Notes: a model not told the origin generated them from the letters alone. A stretch of DNA of 64,000 nucleotides from Nymphaea colorata (GCF_008831285.2 NC_045141.1:20456848-20520847), one strand, 5' to 3'; shown: positions 49,501-61,377, counted from the stretch's first letter. Numbers and translations: made by a program.

Positions 49501-50794
49501 CAACTGGTCGGCGAGCATCCGCACGCCGGAACACGTCCGGAAGGAATGGAGCGAGAAGAATGGGCTGGAGCTGTTCGGAAGCGAAGCGTATACGGAAGCC
49601 CTCGACTCGGTGTGTGATCGCATGGGCGTCCAGGCGAAGCCACTGAGATTAGAAGAGGAGAGCCTGAACAGCTCCGTTGTGAGGAAGGGATGCTTGGAGT
49701 TGGGTTATCCGGTGAGCGATATTCCGAGAAACTCCCCGTCCGACCATTCCTGTGGGTGGTGCTGCTTCGGATGCAAGGACGGCAAGAAGAAGGGCACGCA
49801 GGAGACGTGGCTCGTGGACGCAGTGGAATCCGGCAACGGCGCCATCATCTCCGGCGCGAGGGCATTGAAGATCGTCGGTGTCAAGCAGAAGAATAGGGCG
49901 AGGAAGAAGGCGGCGGGCATTCTCTTCCAGCGGGCGAACAAGGAGAAGGACGTCGTCTACTTCATCGAGTCGAAAGTGACCATCGTCGCGTGCGGGGCGC
50001 TCAACACGCCGGTTCTGCTGAGGAAGAGCGGTCTGAGAAACCCGCACATCGGGCGGAACCTGAAGCTCCACCCCGTGCAGATGGCGTGGGGATACTTCCC
50101 GGAGGCGGAAACAAACAACCGGAGCTACGAGGGCGGGATTATGACGGCGATGTCGACGGTCGCCGCGAATTTCAGCACGACCGGCTACGGCGCAATCATT
50201 CAAACGCCGGCGCTGCACCCGGGGATGTTCTCCGTCTTAGTGCCCTGGGTCTCGGGGCTCGACTCGAAGGAAAGAATGAGCCGCTTCTCGCGAACGGCTC
50301 ACGTGTTCGCGCTGGCCCGTGACCGAGGGTCCGGGGTGGTGGACCTGCCGCGGTCGCTGAGCTACCAGCTGGCGAAGGAAGACGAAGAGAGCCTGGGGAA
50401 CGGGTTGGAGAAGGTGCTGAGGATACTGGCGGCGGCGGGGGCGGAGGAGATCGGGACGCACCACGTGGGAGGGGAGAGGATCAATGTGAAGCGGGCGAGC
50501 TACAACGAGTTCGAGAGGTTCGTGGCGAGGGCGAAGGAAAGGGGAGTGAGGGGGCTGTCGACGCCGCTGTGCTCGGCCCACCAGATGGGGAGTTGCAGGA
50601 TGGGGGTGAACCCGGAGGAGTCGGTGGTGGACGAGAGGGGGGAGAGCTGGGAGGTGGAGGGCCTGTACTTGGCCGACGCCAGCGTGCTCCCCGGCGCCCT
50701 TGGAGTGAACCCCATGGTCACCATCATGGCCGTCGCCCACTGCACCTCCAAGGTCGTGGTCGACGTCCTCAAGAGGAAGAAGAGGACGCAGTAG
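46582..50794 (+). CDS. long-chain fatty alcohol oxidase (FAO), GMC oxidoreductase
   Basis: Three exons: 46582-46938, 47028-47297 and 48944-50794, all phase 0, giving 825 aa. Intron 2 uses a GC donor (CAG|GCAAGT). FAO is a membrane-bound flavoenzyme that oxidises long-chain fatty alcohols to aldehydes (omega-oxidation or wax metabolism). Exon 1 carries the plant FAO N-terminal region (YSRRQMEVLTAVCDTILPS). Exon 2 has a hydrophobic membrane segment at about 130-155. The FAD-binding GSGSGGG starts near residue 323. The second GMC signature is GSTVGGGSAINWS, followed by a Cys-rich CGWCCFGC block. The C-terminal AHQMGSCRMG and GLYLADASVLP...NPMVTIMA hold the conserved active-site region. The start is the ATG at 46582; the frame is open a little further upstream only through a TTG. 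The protein is somewhat longer than the roughly 720-770 aa I expect, mostly from a charged linker at about residues 225-310. Confidence 0.92.
47298..48943 (+). other. FAO intron 2, GC-AG type
   Basis: The donor CAG|GCAAGT matches the strong consensus of GC-AG introns, and the acceptor is GGGGCAG|GTG. The conserved reading TFFTQ-VDQKNENPSW across the junction supports these sites. The 1.6-kb intron shows no gene. Confidence 0.8.
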
Positions 50795-50799
50795 TCCCA

Positions 50800-53700
50800 C
50801 AAATACAATGGGGTGATAACCAATCTCTAAAAGTTTACTACTGTTTTCCGTGAATTTCGTGTTGGGAAGGTGCAGAGATGGATGTGTGCTTCTTCTCTTT
50901 TTTGTGCTTACTTTGTAAATTGGTGCTCATATTACACATGAATTGCAATGTACAATTTGTCTCTTATTTTATCGAAGATAGTATACCGTATTCCTCGTGC
51001 CTTTTTTCGTTGATTCTTGTCAAAGATTTTTTTTCTCCAGCGGCTAACCTATCAAGTGGGAACTACAAATTGCGATAACGTCCTCCTTTTCTTCCGGCAG
51101 GAGACACGCCGCCTGAAACCCCAAACGATGCTTGAAAGATGACAACATATATATTTTTTTCTTTCAAAAAGGCAACGGTGACCTTTCAACGCCGGAGATT
51201 ACATAACTCTTTTTTCAACATTTTAATGATTTCGCCAAGTTTTTAAACATTGGGTATTTAACTACATCATTTGAAAAAAAAGACATTCAGAAAGAAAACA
51301 ACTAAAGTTTTGATAACTGGGTTGCATGTCAATTGTAGTATTTGTACTTGATTCACCGAATCAACCCACTGACCCAATTGACTACCGATGATATCTGAGT
51401 TTACCAACTATGGTTTTGAATTCATATTCATATTCATATTCATATGGTTACTTTTAGAAGAAGTTGCTATAACCATCTTGCGTTTGTTGAATTCATATTC
51501 ATATTCATATTCCTATGGTTACTTTTAGAAAAAGTTTCTGTAACCATGGTGCGTGCGTTTAAGACGTAGGCCCGTTGATAATACACAGCTCATACGTCGG
51601 ATCCCAATGCAATTATGTTATGCGCCCCAAGAGAAAGAGGTCGCTTTTGCCAAGAAGCCTGTTTCCTTTGGTACCTAAAGATGTGACGGATACAACTAAG
51701 CCGGAATCGGAAACGAAGCAGTTGCATGTTCATTCATCTAATTTGGGTAGGACATCCCACCATATATATATTTTTTTAAATCAGTTAAAAAATAGTTATC
51801 CGATTAAGAAGCCAGGTTGAATTCAGATGTAAAAAATGACATTTGGTTTGATTCTCATTCAATTTTGAATAAATATCCCATGCATACCCAATATGCATCC
51901 TCTTCAAAGCCAGTTCTTGATATATCACAATGCTGTTTGCATTCTGTTTATTGGATTCAAGTTCAGAAAGGTATATTAAGAGGATGTTTGATTGTCTCAT
52001 ATGTAAGATCCGAAGTGACAGAAGGTCTCTTGATCTTAAGTTTTATAAGCGCTTAAAAATGTTTAATTTGCACCTAAAAATTTGGTTTCTTCTTTTTCTT
52101 TTTCTTATTAATCAACGAAATAAATGATTGATTGTTTCCTTCTTTTTCCCTCCATCCAAACAAGCTGTTAGAGTGAGCCTGCTTTCAGCCATGCCCATCA
52201 GCTGATGCGTAGCTTTTGATGGAAATGACAAGGAACATGGCATAAGAGAGCTCTTAACATTCATGTGTTCCAGTCTGGTTTGTAGTCGGTCTAGCCCTTC
52301 AAACGAGTGGACCGTGGAGGTTGCCTGCCATTGGCCAACATTCATGCTTATTCAAGGAGATGCTGGAAACGTGGCGGTCGCCGGAGATGGCTGCCAGAGA
52401 CTTTGCTGTCGATCTCGATCAGCAGGTTGATCATTTTTCGCCATTAATACAGAAGCTAGGTCAGGTCATTTCCAACTCTCTGTTGAAAAGCGACCTCCAA
52501 CTTCCAGCTTTCTTCATTCCATGGCGACGGTTTTACAGTCATTGTGTCTGTGGCGACGGGTGATGGCTACGTGGTGGAAGAGTCGCCGGTCGCGGAGGGC
52601 ACGGCGAATGGAGAGCAGGAGCTGCCGCGGGCTGGCGGAGTTGGTTGGGCTTTAATTTTCCGACAGCGACCCGCGGGCCTCATCAGATCATTTAAAATAT
52701 GATTCAGCCATTAATTCTGCTGTTTGGGATTGGCGACCTAACTCCTTCCATCCACCCAACTCCCACCTTGGTCAATTTATCATGGTAGCTCAAAGGTTAG
52801 TGTCTGTTTCTCAACGGTTCAGTTCCAAGCGGAGGAAAGAGGCCATGTCATCTTCTTTCAGTCTACATTTTTCCAATTTCCAAACGAAATTCTGGAAGGT
52901 GATGTTTTTTGTTTCATCTCCATTTTGCTAATGGGGTTTGATCCCACCTTCTCTCTTTACTAGCTCATGCTGATCACAGGTCCAACAACATCTTCTAGTT
53001 AGCGTACAAAGTTTTGAAAAATTTCCTGTAAAAAGTTCCATCTGCTTTTGCATCTAAAGAAAGTTGATTTCACAGTCTCCGTGCCTGCCTGGTTTCGATT
53101 GACGTTTCAAACTTCTCTTCCCAATGAAGGCCAGAATATCGAATCGTGTCATGGCTTTGGCTCCTCGCAATCCATTGGAAGCATTTAATGAGTTACGATC
53201 AGTGGCAGCCAAAAAGTTTAATTTGCTGTCCAAAACTTTTATTGAAAATTAAAAGACACTGAGATATCAAATTATATATATGTTCCTGTCAAGTTTCCCC
53301 ATCTCTTATATGTGGATCTGCCACCGCATGATAATTATATGCAGCAACAATGTTATCATAACATGTTCATTGAGAAATCAAAGTCTATTTCATGAGAACT
53401 GAGAAGCCCATAAGAAGTGCAGTCATATCCTGATGATGCATGCTTCCCAATGAAGGCAGTTGGAATGGACGACATATAGAAATGTCTCGGACCATTTATC
53501 CGACCTAACAAGTCACACATTCCATGCCTAAGTACTGTAGACAATACAATTTTCATGTCTCAAATTAACAATACATATATATACACACACATACATACAT
53601 ACCATACATGTATAGTTTCTAGTTTCGGACACCTTCAACCGATCAATCTTCCGGTAATGTTCTACTGTACGTGAGCTGATGATGTTCTAATATTCGGTGG

Positions 53701-53980
53701 ATGCCAGAGCTAATCAGGCAATGTTTCAATGTATGCGCTCCGGTTCATTGAAGAAAAAAATATTTCAAGTGAAGAAATCTTCATTTGGATTTAAAAAATA
53801 GAATCAAGCTGCTCCAATTCTTTATTTGTAATACATTAAAGAATTCCATTGTACAGATTATTCACAACAACATTGATTGATGGACCCGAGACAAACACAA
53901 ACTAGATCTGACGGTGTGGACAACTAAACATTACAGACGAAGCAACGATAAATACTGTAGAGTTGTATATATGCATTCTC
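50800..53980. other. intergenic, no confident gene
   Basis: 51415-51558 holds a tandem duplication (separate entry). A GC-richer island at about 52330-52680 has short open frames (80 codons at 52321; an Arg-rich 44-codon frame from about 52521) but no domain I recognise. It may be a captured gene fragment. The rest is AT-rich. Confidence 0.4.
51415..51558. repeat. about 70-bp tandem duplication with ATTCAT microsatellite
   Basis: Two units, each (ATTCAT)n then ATGGTTACTTTTAGAA, AAGTT and TAACCAT followed by TGCGT, at 51415-51485 and 51486-51558. They differ by a few substitutions. Confidence 0.8.
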
Positions 53981-53987
53981 AAGTATA

Positions 53988-55838
53988 CTATTGCAGACAA
54001 TTTATTGGTGGAACCACGCCCGTGCTTGCGCTCCCATATGCATATTCACAATAGGACTTCGAAGGCTTGCTCATGTATGTTAGCTGCACATTTGATACCT
54101 TGATCCCTTGGCACGGTGTGCTTGAACTGCAATTAAAGGTTACCGCCGCTTGTGTTGCAGATGTCCCTTTTATGTTGTTGTACGTTATGTCTGAGATCTG
54201 AACTCCAGAGCTCTGAAACAAGCAAGAACATTGACGATCAATTTACCATCTACAAGATATAAATTAGAGATACAAGTATACATGCATCTCATCGTCGTCA
54301 TCAACTCTGTAAGGAATACAGTTGAAGACAAAATCAAATCCTGATCATGTCTAACTTTTCTCTAGCAGGTGATCTTAACAAGACATTCAAATCTCTCACT
54401 GTTGCGGCTAAGATTTGTGAATACTGTAAGAAAAGAGCATCACCTCCGCAGGGCAGTCGATGTCGTGTGGACAATAGTGCTGGTCTATGATGATGGGATT
54501 ATTAACACCGTCCATGGTGGCTCCATCATACGTTATTCCTTTAGCAAAACTACTGCTGCTTCTTGCCCACGATTTTATTCTCAGCCCATTCGTGGACCCT
54601 GAGAAAGCGACATTTTTCACTGTGACATTTTGTACCCCAGCTTCATCTGCAGACTTTCCGAGGCTTCCAATACTGCCACATACACGAAAAGCAACTTACT
54701 CAGGAAAATCACACAAGAATGTTGAAGAAGAAGCCAACTGATGAATGTTGTCCCCTCAGACTGACGAATTGAAGTAGTCAGGGATTTGTTTTACCTTATC
54801 CCATGTCCTGGACCGCACGTCACTTTCTCTATCCACAGGTTTTGAGTTCCCGGACCAATGGATATGCAATCATCTCCAGTCTTTATAACAGTGTTCGTGA
54901 TCTTCACACCCGTCGATTCCTCCACGTGTATGCCATCCGTGTTCGGGCTTGATCCAGAGGCGTTGACCTTCACTGCATCTACTTGTACATTACTAGATGA
55001 GTCGATGACAATGTGATAAAGCTCACTGTCAACTGAGGTGAGGCTTGTTAACAGAACATCTTCCACATTGTTGAAGAGGAGGGACTGCGTTAATGAAAGG
55101 AAGAGAACCATCGATCAGAATCTTACTCGAATATGAAAAAACCATCATGTGGAATTTAATCATGTTGAGTTAAATGACTTGCAAGTTTACGTGGACAACA
55201 TTTAGTTTAGAATGGAAATAGTGCATAAAGACGACTGTACATTAGGTTAGGGTGTGTTTGTTTCACCGTAAATCTACGGAACTTCACTCCAACCTTAAAT
55301 TCATTTTCTTTTTTTACATGTAACATGGATTTAAGATCCATGTTACTGCAAAGCTATCAAACACAACTTTAAAGAGCTTACTTACCGTTGCACCGGATGG
55401 GCATGTCCCTGAGCCTGCCTTGCAAGCCCACAACGCCGAGCCCTTGCCGTGGAGATATCCGCCTTGGATTGTCAGCCCCTTCACCCGGTCGAACTTCAGC
55501 CAGTAACCCTTAGCTCCATACAGAGTGTAGTTGGAAGAAGCAACCAGGTAGCCGTCGATTTTGACTGTGATGTTGCCATTTACACAGGGACCGGAGAAGA
55601 GAGTCGGGTGCAGCAGGTACTGCCCGCTCGGCACATACATTGTGGTTGCAGAACTTGTTGCAGCAGCACACATGGCCGACCACGCCTTGAGAAACGCAGG
55701 ACTGTCGTCGGTCACTGCATCGGCCTTGGCACCATAGCTCAGAACGTTGAAGGTCTTCTCTGCTCCAGTCACTGATTGGAGAAGCACCGAAGGAAGGAGA
55801 AGGGCCATGAGGATGGTAGTTGCAGGAGCAGTCCCCAT
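53988..55838 (-). CDS. secreted polygalacturonase, GH28 family (exo-type-like)
   Basis: Four exons on the minus strand: 55838-55386, 55084-54795, 54672-54444 and 54212-53988. All junctions are GT-AG and in phase, giving 398 aa. Residues 1-25 are a signal peptide (hydrophobic ILMALLLPSVLL, then TGA|EKTF), so the product goes to the cell wall. All four GH28 signatures are present: NTDGIH (199-204, with D201), GDDCISIGPG (DD at 222-223), CGPGHGISIG (H245) and RIK (279-281). These supply the catalytic aspartates, the histidine and the substrate-binding Arg/Lys. The enzyme hydrolyses alpha-1,4-galacturonosyl bonds in demethylated pectin. FNVLSYGAKADAVTDDSPAF and the overall length fit the pollen/exopolygalacturonase-like clade, but endo or exo action is not proven. 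Several N-glycosylation sequons (for example NIT, NYT) are present. Confidence 0.94.
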
Positions 55839-55924
55839 GGTAGCAAGAAGAGTGCAAGCAGAAATGTCGTCTTGCTAGCTAGCTAGTTTGTGAATGTTGA
55901 TGGGAAGGCTTCCCGTAGCTTAAT

Positions 55925-55934
55925 CTATATATAG
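55925..55934 (-). promoter_or_regulatory. TATA box of the polygalacturonase gene
   Basis: CTATATATAG (palindromic) about 90 nt before the ATG, leaving a leader of about 55-60 nt. Confidence 0.6.
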
Positions 55935-56244
55935 GGACCTTGGCCTTGGCGTTGGTGCTTAATTTGATGTTTACGTAGTGCATGCATGAGGGAAGGACTA
56001 AAAAGAAGTTTGGTGATTGATGATCACTAAAAGAAGAAGAATCGCATTTCAGTACTGCAACCTGCGAGCGATTGATTCTTCTTCTGAAATTGGACATCGT
56101 AAGAGGAATATAGACAGCTAGCGTTTTGAATTCTTAGAAGGAAACTGAATCTAGATACATGTGGAAAACTGTATCTAAGTGAGGAGTTAATTTCACATTT
56201 GAAAGATAGTTTTTGCGTAGATAACTACAATCAGAAGGCCGAGA

Positions 56245-58958
56245 TAGAGAGAATTGCAGAGGTGTTCACATGTTAAAGGTTTTCCCCATTCATACGAGAA
56301 GCTAAGAGCTTGGAATCAAAAGACTTCCCCAATATATACGTATCTGTTTTGGTGGTTTTAGTCCTTATCTAGCTAACATTATGCATGAGAAGATAGTTAA
56401 TTTTAAGCATGAAAGAATCATGCGCATGGCAGTCGAGAGGATGAAAAGAAGAGCCGTTAGGGTATCTTCCTTAGTGTAAACATAAGATGGTATAAGAGAT
56501 TAATTTCCAAAAGATCATCGAACTCCCCCAAGAAAAGAATTCGATCCAGTATTGAATTTACAAGGTATATTGGCGTCGTTTTCCATTTGGTCTCTATCTT
56601 CCCTTGGACGAGACATTTTCGAATTCGAAGTGCGATGTGGATGACATAATTATGAAGATCAAATCGACGGGAAGTCAACGTTTACGGTCAAGAGATAAAA
56701 AGGGATTGTCATCTTCTCTTCTTTTCTCTTTCTTTGTGGAATGTTTGTCAAACCTCATATGAAAATTAATCTATGTTTAATCAACACATATACAAGTTTT
56801 TCCTTTTGACAATAGTTAGATTTATGAAAGTCAAGGAAAAAAAACTTGTATATGTGGTACAACATCACGGAATGTAAGCCATACGAAGCAAAACTTAATC
56901 TGATTGTTGTAACAATTTTAGGAATCAATCTATGTAGTGAAGCTGAGTCGAGTTAACCGAGTTTTTACAATTCAAACTCTACTCGTTTAATATTTTGAGC
57001 ATACATTTGAAATCAAGATCGATTTGTTTATAGACAAGTTGAGTTGAAGAGTTTTAACAATGAAATTTGAAGTTTTTACAATTTAACTCGACTAGTTTAA
57101 CATTTTGAGCATACATTTGAACTCAAGATCCATTCGTTTATCGACAAGTTGAGTTGAAAAGTTTTAACAATGAAATTCGAAGCCAGCTTGAGTCGGCTAA
57201 ACTCCAAGGACCATGTACAGTGTCGTGCCTAACGAGCTCTGCTCGTGTCCGGCCTTAGACCGCAGAACAAACATTTCGTTGGGTGGGCTAAGGTTCGTGT
57301 TCGAACCTATCGCCGTTGAAACCCATTCCCATTTCCGTGAGTCCGCAGCCATGCCGACGGCCCAACGGAGATCCCTTCCTTCCCACCAGCGGCTGAGTGG
57401 GAGTCGCTTCCATCGTCTGGTGCTTGGAGCTACCCATCTTTAATCTGCAGCTTGCACTTCTTCTTCTTCGAAATGGTGAAAGTGGGCAATCCCAAACGCT
57501 CGTCGAATGGCCGTTCTCCTAAAAAGCGCCCGAAGGAAGCATCTGCGTCCACCGCCAAACCATCCACTGCGTCTCCGACCCTGCCCCCAATCCCTTCTGT
57601 CAAGGGCGGCGACGACCATGGCATCGCCCGAAAGCCTCCGAGGCAGACCTTCCCCTCCCACCTGGACTTCCCGGACCTCCCCCAGAGGATCAGATTGCTC
57701 TGCGAACTCATCGCCGAGACGCCGGCTGAGAACATTGAGGCTGCCCTCGCTAAGACCCACATTCCCATCTCCCCTGAAGACGTCGAGGTCGTCCTCAAGC
57801 TGTCCTATGGCTCCCCCAACGCCGCCGTCAAGTTTTTCCGGTGCGTTCTGCATAGGGTGCGGGTGAACCCCTTCTCCTGGAACCTGGTGGTAGACGTTTT
57901 GGGGAAGAACTATCTGTTCGATGAGATGTGGGACGCCGCGAAGTCGATGAAGGCCGGCGGCTTCCTCTCTGTCTCTACCTTCGCCTCCGTCTTCAGCAGC
58001 TACGTGCAGGCCGGCCGCCTCAACGAGGCCTTCATGACCTTCGACGTCTTGGACCGGTACGGCATCCCCAAGGATGTGGTTGCCGTGAATTCCCTCCTCA
58101 GCGCCATCTGCAGGGGCAGGGAGACGTCGGAGGCGCTCGAATTTTTCGACAAGATGAAGGGGAAGGTCCCGCCGGACGCTGATACCTTCGCCATACTGCT
58201 TGAGGGCTGCGAGAGGGAAGGGAACGCCGCTAGGGCAATGACGACCTTCGCCGAGATGATCAGTCGGATGGGATGGAATTCAGAGAACAAGTCGGCCTAC
58301 GACGCCTTCTTGACCACTCTGGTCAGGGCCTCTGAAATCGAAGAGACTGTCAAGTACCTAAAAGCGTTGCAGAGCCGAAATTGCTCGCCTAGCATGAAGT
58401 TCTTCCGGAACTCTGTCAGTTTGCTCGCTGAAAGGAATGACCCTAAGGCCGCCTCTAAGCTCTGGGATATCATGATCAGTAGCAATTTGCTGCCCAATGT
58501 GACAATGTATAATACGATGATTGGCTTGTTCTGTCGAGCGGCCGATGACATGGTCGATGATGCTTACAAGCTCCTGGATGAAATGGCGTTTAATGGCGCA
58601 TTCCCAGATTCTATTACCTACAATACGATCTTCGAATGCTTGATTAAGAGGGGGAAGACGGAGGAGGCAGCTAAATTTTTCGTCGAAGCTAAGAAAAACG
58701 AATGCCATCTTAGTGATTCTGTTTCTGCATCGGCGATCAAGTTCTTCTTCGAATCAGACGACCCTGAAACAGCCATTGAGGTATGGACATACATGGCCGA
58801 GAGTGACATTAACCCTAGGGAAGAAAGTGCGAATACTTTGCTCACCTGTCTTGGCGACCTTGGTAGGCTGTATGAAGTGCGAAAATTCTTTGATGTTGTA
58901 ACTGATAGCGGGATTTATATACACTCTTCGACAATGGTTAAATTGAAGAGGACGTTTG
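56245..58958 (+). repeat. left arm of large inverted repeat (PPR duplication)
   Basis: Runs from AGAGAGAATTGCAGAGGTG to the block ending GAGGACGTTTG and is the reverse complement of 61378-64000 with indels. It holds about 1.2 kb of upstream sequence and nearly all of the PPR gene. The match ends abruptly at 58958, inside the PPR C-terminal codons. Confidence 0.92.
56966..57183. repeat. about 106-bp tandem duplication, left arm only
   Basis: Two units each contain TTTGAGCATACATTTGAA, TCAAGATC, GACAAGTTGAGTTGAA and GTTTTAACAATGAAATT. The right arm (about 63170-63270) has only one, more diverged counterpart. Confidence 0.8.
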
Positions 58959-59038
58959 TGGATGCTGGGAAAGGGCAGTCGTATGAAAGGATTGCTAGCA
59001 GGTGGAAGGCACGCTCGGATGGCATTAGAAGACTATGA
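57473..59038 (+). CDS. P-class pentatricopeptide repeat protein (At1g77360-like)
   Basis: A single exon of 521 aa. PPR proteins bind organellar RNA and act in its processing, stability or translation. Residues about 1-60 are basic and Ser/Lys-rich. About 60-130 is the family-specific head (FPDLPQRIRLLCEL, SPEDVEVVLKLSYGSPNAAVKFF). About 134-490 is a run of 35-residue helix-turn-helix repeats, for example SWNLVVDVLGKNYLFDEMWD, VNSLLSAICRGRETSEALEF, YNTMIGLFCR and ITYNTIFECLIKRGKTEEAAKFF. There is no E or DYW extension. The protein resembles Arabidopsis At1g77360 throughout, including the WNLVVDLLGKN-type block. The start is the ATG at 57473; an earlier ATG at 57351 is out of frame and closed. 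The gene lies in the left arm of an inverted repeat, and only its last 27 codons lie outside the repeat. Residue 124 is Cys where the degenerate copy and the Arabidopsis relative have Trp. Confidence 0.92.
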   Translation: MVKVGNPKRSSNGRSPKKRPKEASASTAKPSTASPTLPPIPSVKGGDDHGIARKPPRQTFPSHLDFPDLPQRIRLLCELIAETPAENIEAALAKTHIPISPEDVEVVLKLSYGSPNAAVKFFRCVLHRVRVNPFSWNLVVDVLGKNYLFDEMWDAAKSMKAGGFLSVSTFASVFSSYVQAGRLNEAFMTFDVLDRYGIPKDVVAVNSLLSAICRGRETSEALEFFDKMKGKVPPDADTFAILLEGCEREGNAARAMTTFAEMISRMGWNSENKSAYDAFLTTLVRASEIEETVKYLKALQSRNCSPSMKFFRNSVSLLAERNDPKAASKLWDIMISSNLLPNVTMYNTMIGLFCRAADDMVDDAYKLLDEMAFNGAFPDSITYNTIFECLIKRGKTEEAAKFFVEAKKNECHLSDSVSASAIKFFFESDDPETAIEVWTYMAESDINPREESANTLLTCLGDLGRLYEVRKFFDVVTDSGIYIHSSTMVKLKRTFVDAGKGQSYERIASRWKARSDGIRRL

Positions 59039-60780
59039 ATCTTTTCTCTGCTTGTACACCATTTCCTCATCAAGTAATGAAAAAATTGTTGCTGCAAATG
59101 TGATTTTCACACCTTTCGTAGATGATGCTTGGAAGACAATGGTTTTTATATGTAACACAGAGGTGTTGGTACCTCCAGATTTGATAGATAAATTCGACTA
59201 CACTGATTTAGTATGGAAAGGAATTACAGAGTCAAGAGTTCATACTTCTGTTGTACTCCATCAGCTTTCTCTTTACCCCTTGTATGGTCCATCATTTATT
59301 CTTTCTGTCTTATGACTTTTTCCTTATATCTTTGTGCACGTTCCTATTTCCTTTTCTCTTTTCTTCCTCATCACCTTATTTGAGTAGATTGTACCTCTTA
59401 CTCCAGTAAAATACTTGGTGTTTTTCTTTTTGATTCTGGAATGATGCAAAATTGTGCCATGTTCTTTGGCTTTTGTCGTTCTTTTGTCTGCTGGTGCTGA
59501 AGGTACCATTTGCCAAAAGCTGCTTTATTTGTTTTTCTCTTGTATATTTTGCTTGTTTATGCATGTTGTGAGATGGCTTAGCTGCTTACCCAACGTCTAC
59601 AGCGTGATGATGCGTTCATTCACATTATTGTGTTTTCCCTTTATGTACCGAAGGTTGCTCATGTTTCTAACATGGTCTGACTGAACTTGCTGTTTCTTTA
59701 TTATTCATGGATAGAGACTAATCTATAAGGTGCAATTCTTCTGTCTTTGCATCTTTAGTACAGTTCATCTTTCCAACAGAAATGGAAGACGGACATTTTC
59801 AGACATTTCACGAAATTATTTAGTACTCCTGGTTTCCCAAATTTAACCCCTAACTACGTTTCTCTTCTGGACACATTATTTTGCTGTTGAACTGCTTGTG
59901 CTTTAACAGAAGAACAATTGGTAATCTCCTTTGATCAACAATAGTTTAAGTATTCATCTCTTGATTCTGTTTGACTTTCTTTGTTTCATTAGTAATATTC
60001 CACTATGTGAAGCGAGGTCTACCTGCGCATCCACTGACAGATTTTTTTTTTTTTTTAAAAAGAACTTCCTTTTGGCATCGTGATCTAATTGCTGCTGACT
60101 TCCATTAGATAAGCAAGATTTCAGTTGCTTCTCAATGCGAGTGGAGAATATCGGTTATGAAACTGCAAGAGGCTAAGCTTTAATCACCAATGAATTTCTT
60201 CCTGGTTGCTGGGATGGAGTCTAATTTTATCTAAATGATAAGTTCGGTAACCAAACTTTTGCAGTTGTCACTTCAGCAACTTTATTTGATCGGGGAGGCG
60301 CATCTATATTCTAGTTTAATTTCTGAAAGTGCCTTGCAGTTCTCTGACCTTCTGCAAGGTCTGAGCTTTTGTTTCTGGAAACTCCACATCTCAGAGCTGA
60401 AGAATTGCATATAGATTACTAAATTACCGACTCGTTTCATACATTGTTCCCTGGTTATATTCCACTCCTTTTCTCCATGATCTCTCCCTTGCTTTCCACC
60501 AGATTTCTGTGCCACGCTAATATATGTAAATTACAATAAAAAGTCTTTACAGTCGCATTCTTGTTTTAATTCTGCGTCATTTCCCATTTGCATGAACGTC
60601 GTTTTCGTTCATTTCTGCTTCCTAAAACAGTCTCTCCCCACAATTTCAGTTTTACTTGTCAAATCCTTTTAATGCTCAAGGAATTCACTCTATTCCCTTT
60701 ATGCGCTGCCTTCTAATGTTCATGCATCAACTTATGCTTTAGAGATCACTTTTCATATCCTAATAGACACTGTGATATAA
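59039..60780. other. inverted-repeat spacer, 3' flank of the PPR gene
   Basis: U-rich sequence with short open frames and no domain. Presumably 3' UTR and flank of the intact PPR gene. No gene is supported. Confidence 0.5.
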
Positions 60781-60979
60781 TGGACTTCTACCTTTTTTTT
60801 TTGATTCAAGAAATGGATGTTTGTGGAGTAAGTTACAAATTACTTGCTTCTGACAGCATCATTTTTTCACCCTTGTGATTACCTTTTACTAAGGAACCAG
60901 TGGGTCTCAAAGATCGACCTTGTATGGTGCAACGCCACCTTGTATGGTGCAACGCCAAAGTACAATTACTCCACTCTAG
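60781..60979 (+). repeat. copy of SHH 3'-flank segment in spacer
   Basis: Matches 36756-36979 in the same orientation with internal deletions (for example loss of the AAGGATGTATTGAGATA part and of CTCTAAGGCCTCATTCG). It includes a local tandem CCTTGTATGGTGCAACGCCA (two copies, about 60920-60957) that is single at the source. Confidence 0.88.
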
Positions 60980-61170
60980 TGAGAGTGAGAGCCGATAAAA
61001 TGAAAAATATATAATAAAATTTGGGGACAAGACGTCTCCAATTTCCTAAATACAAAAGGGATGCAAAAACAAAAGCAAAAAGATGAAATATACAATACAA
61101 TGCACAGTGAGAAGTAAGGTGGTGTGGACAGAGAGGAAAGAAGGAGTGACACCGCTGCAAGGCGCCTCAA

Positions 61171-61377
61171 CCGAATGGCAAACTGAACATCCCCGCACAA
61201 GACGAGCCAACCGAATGGCAAACTGAACATCCCCGCAGAAGACCAGCCAAACCAGCCAGTAATTTGGAGAGAGAGAGGTTCATAGGTGTGACGGTATCTC
61301 TTCACCTCCGCACAAGACGAGCCAGTAATTTGGAGAGAGAGAGAGGTTCTTAGGTGTGACGGTATCTCTTGTAATAG
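61171..61377. repeat. nested short tandem duplications next to the right arm
   Basis: A block with CCGAATGGCAAACTGAAC and ATCCCCGCA occurs twice (about 61171 and 61210). A block with CAGTAATTTGGAGAGAGAG, GGTGTGACGGTATCTCTT occurs twice (about 61255 and 61322). The second block matches the 37.63-37.67 kb (GA)n flank. The right arm starts immediately after. Confidence 0.8.

Noticed and set aside
57351-57443. Upstream ATG of the PPR gene (MPTAQRR...)
   Set aside because: In the intact copy it is out of frame and stops at 57441. It is in frame only in the degenerate copy because of a 22-bp tandem insertion there.
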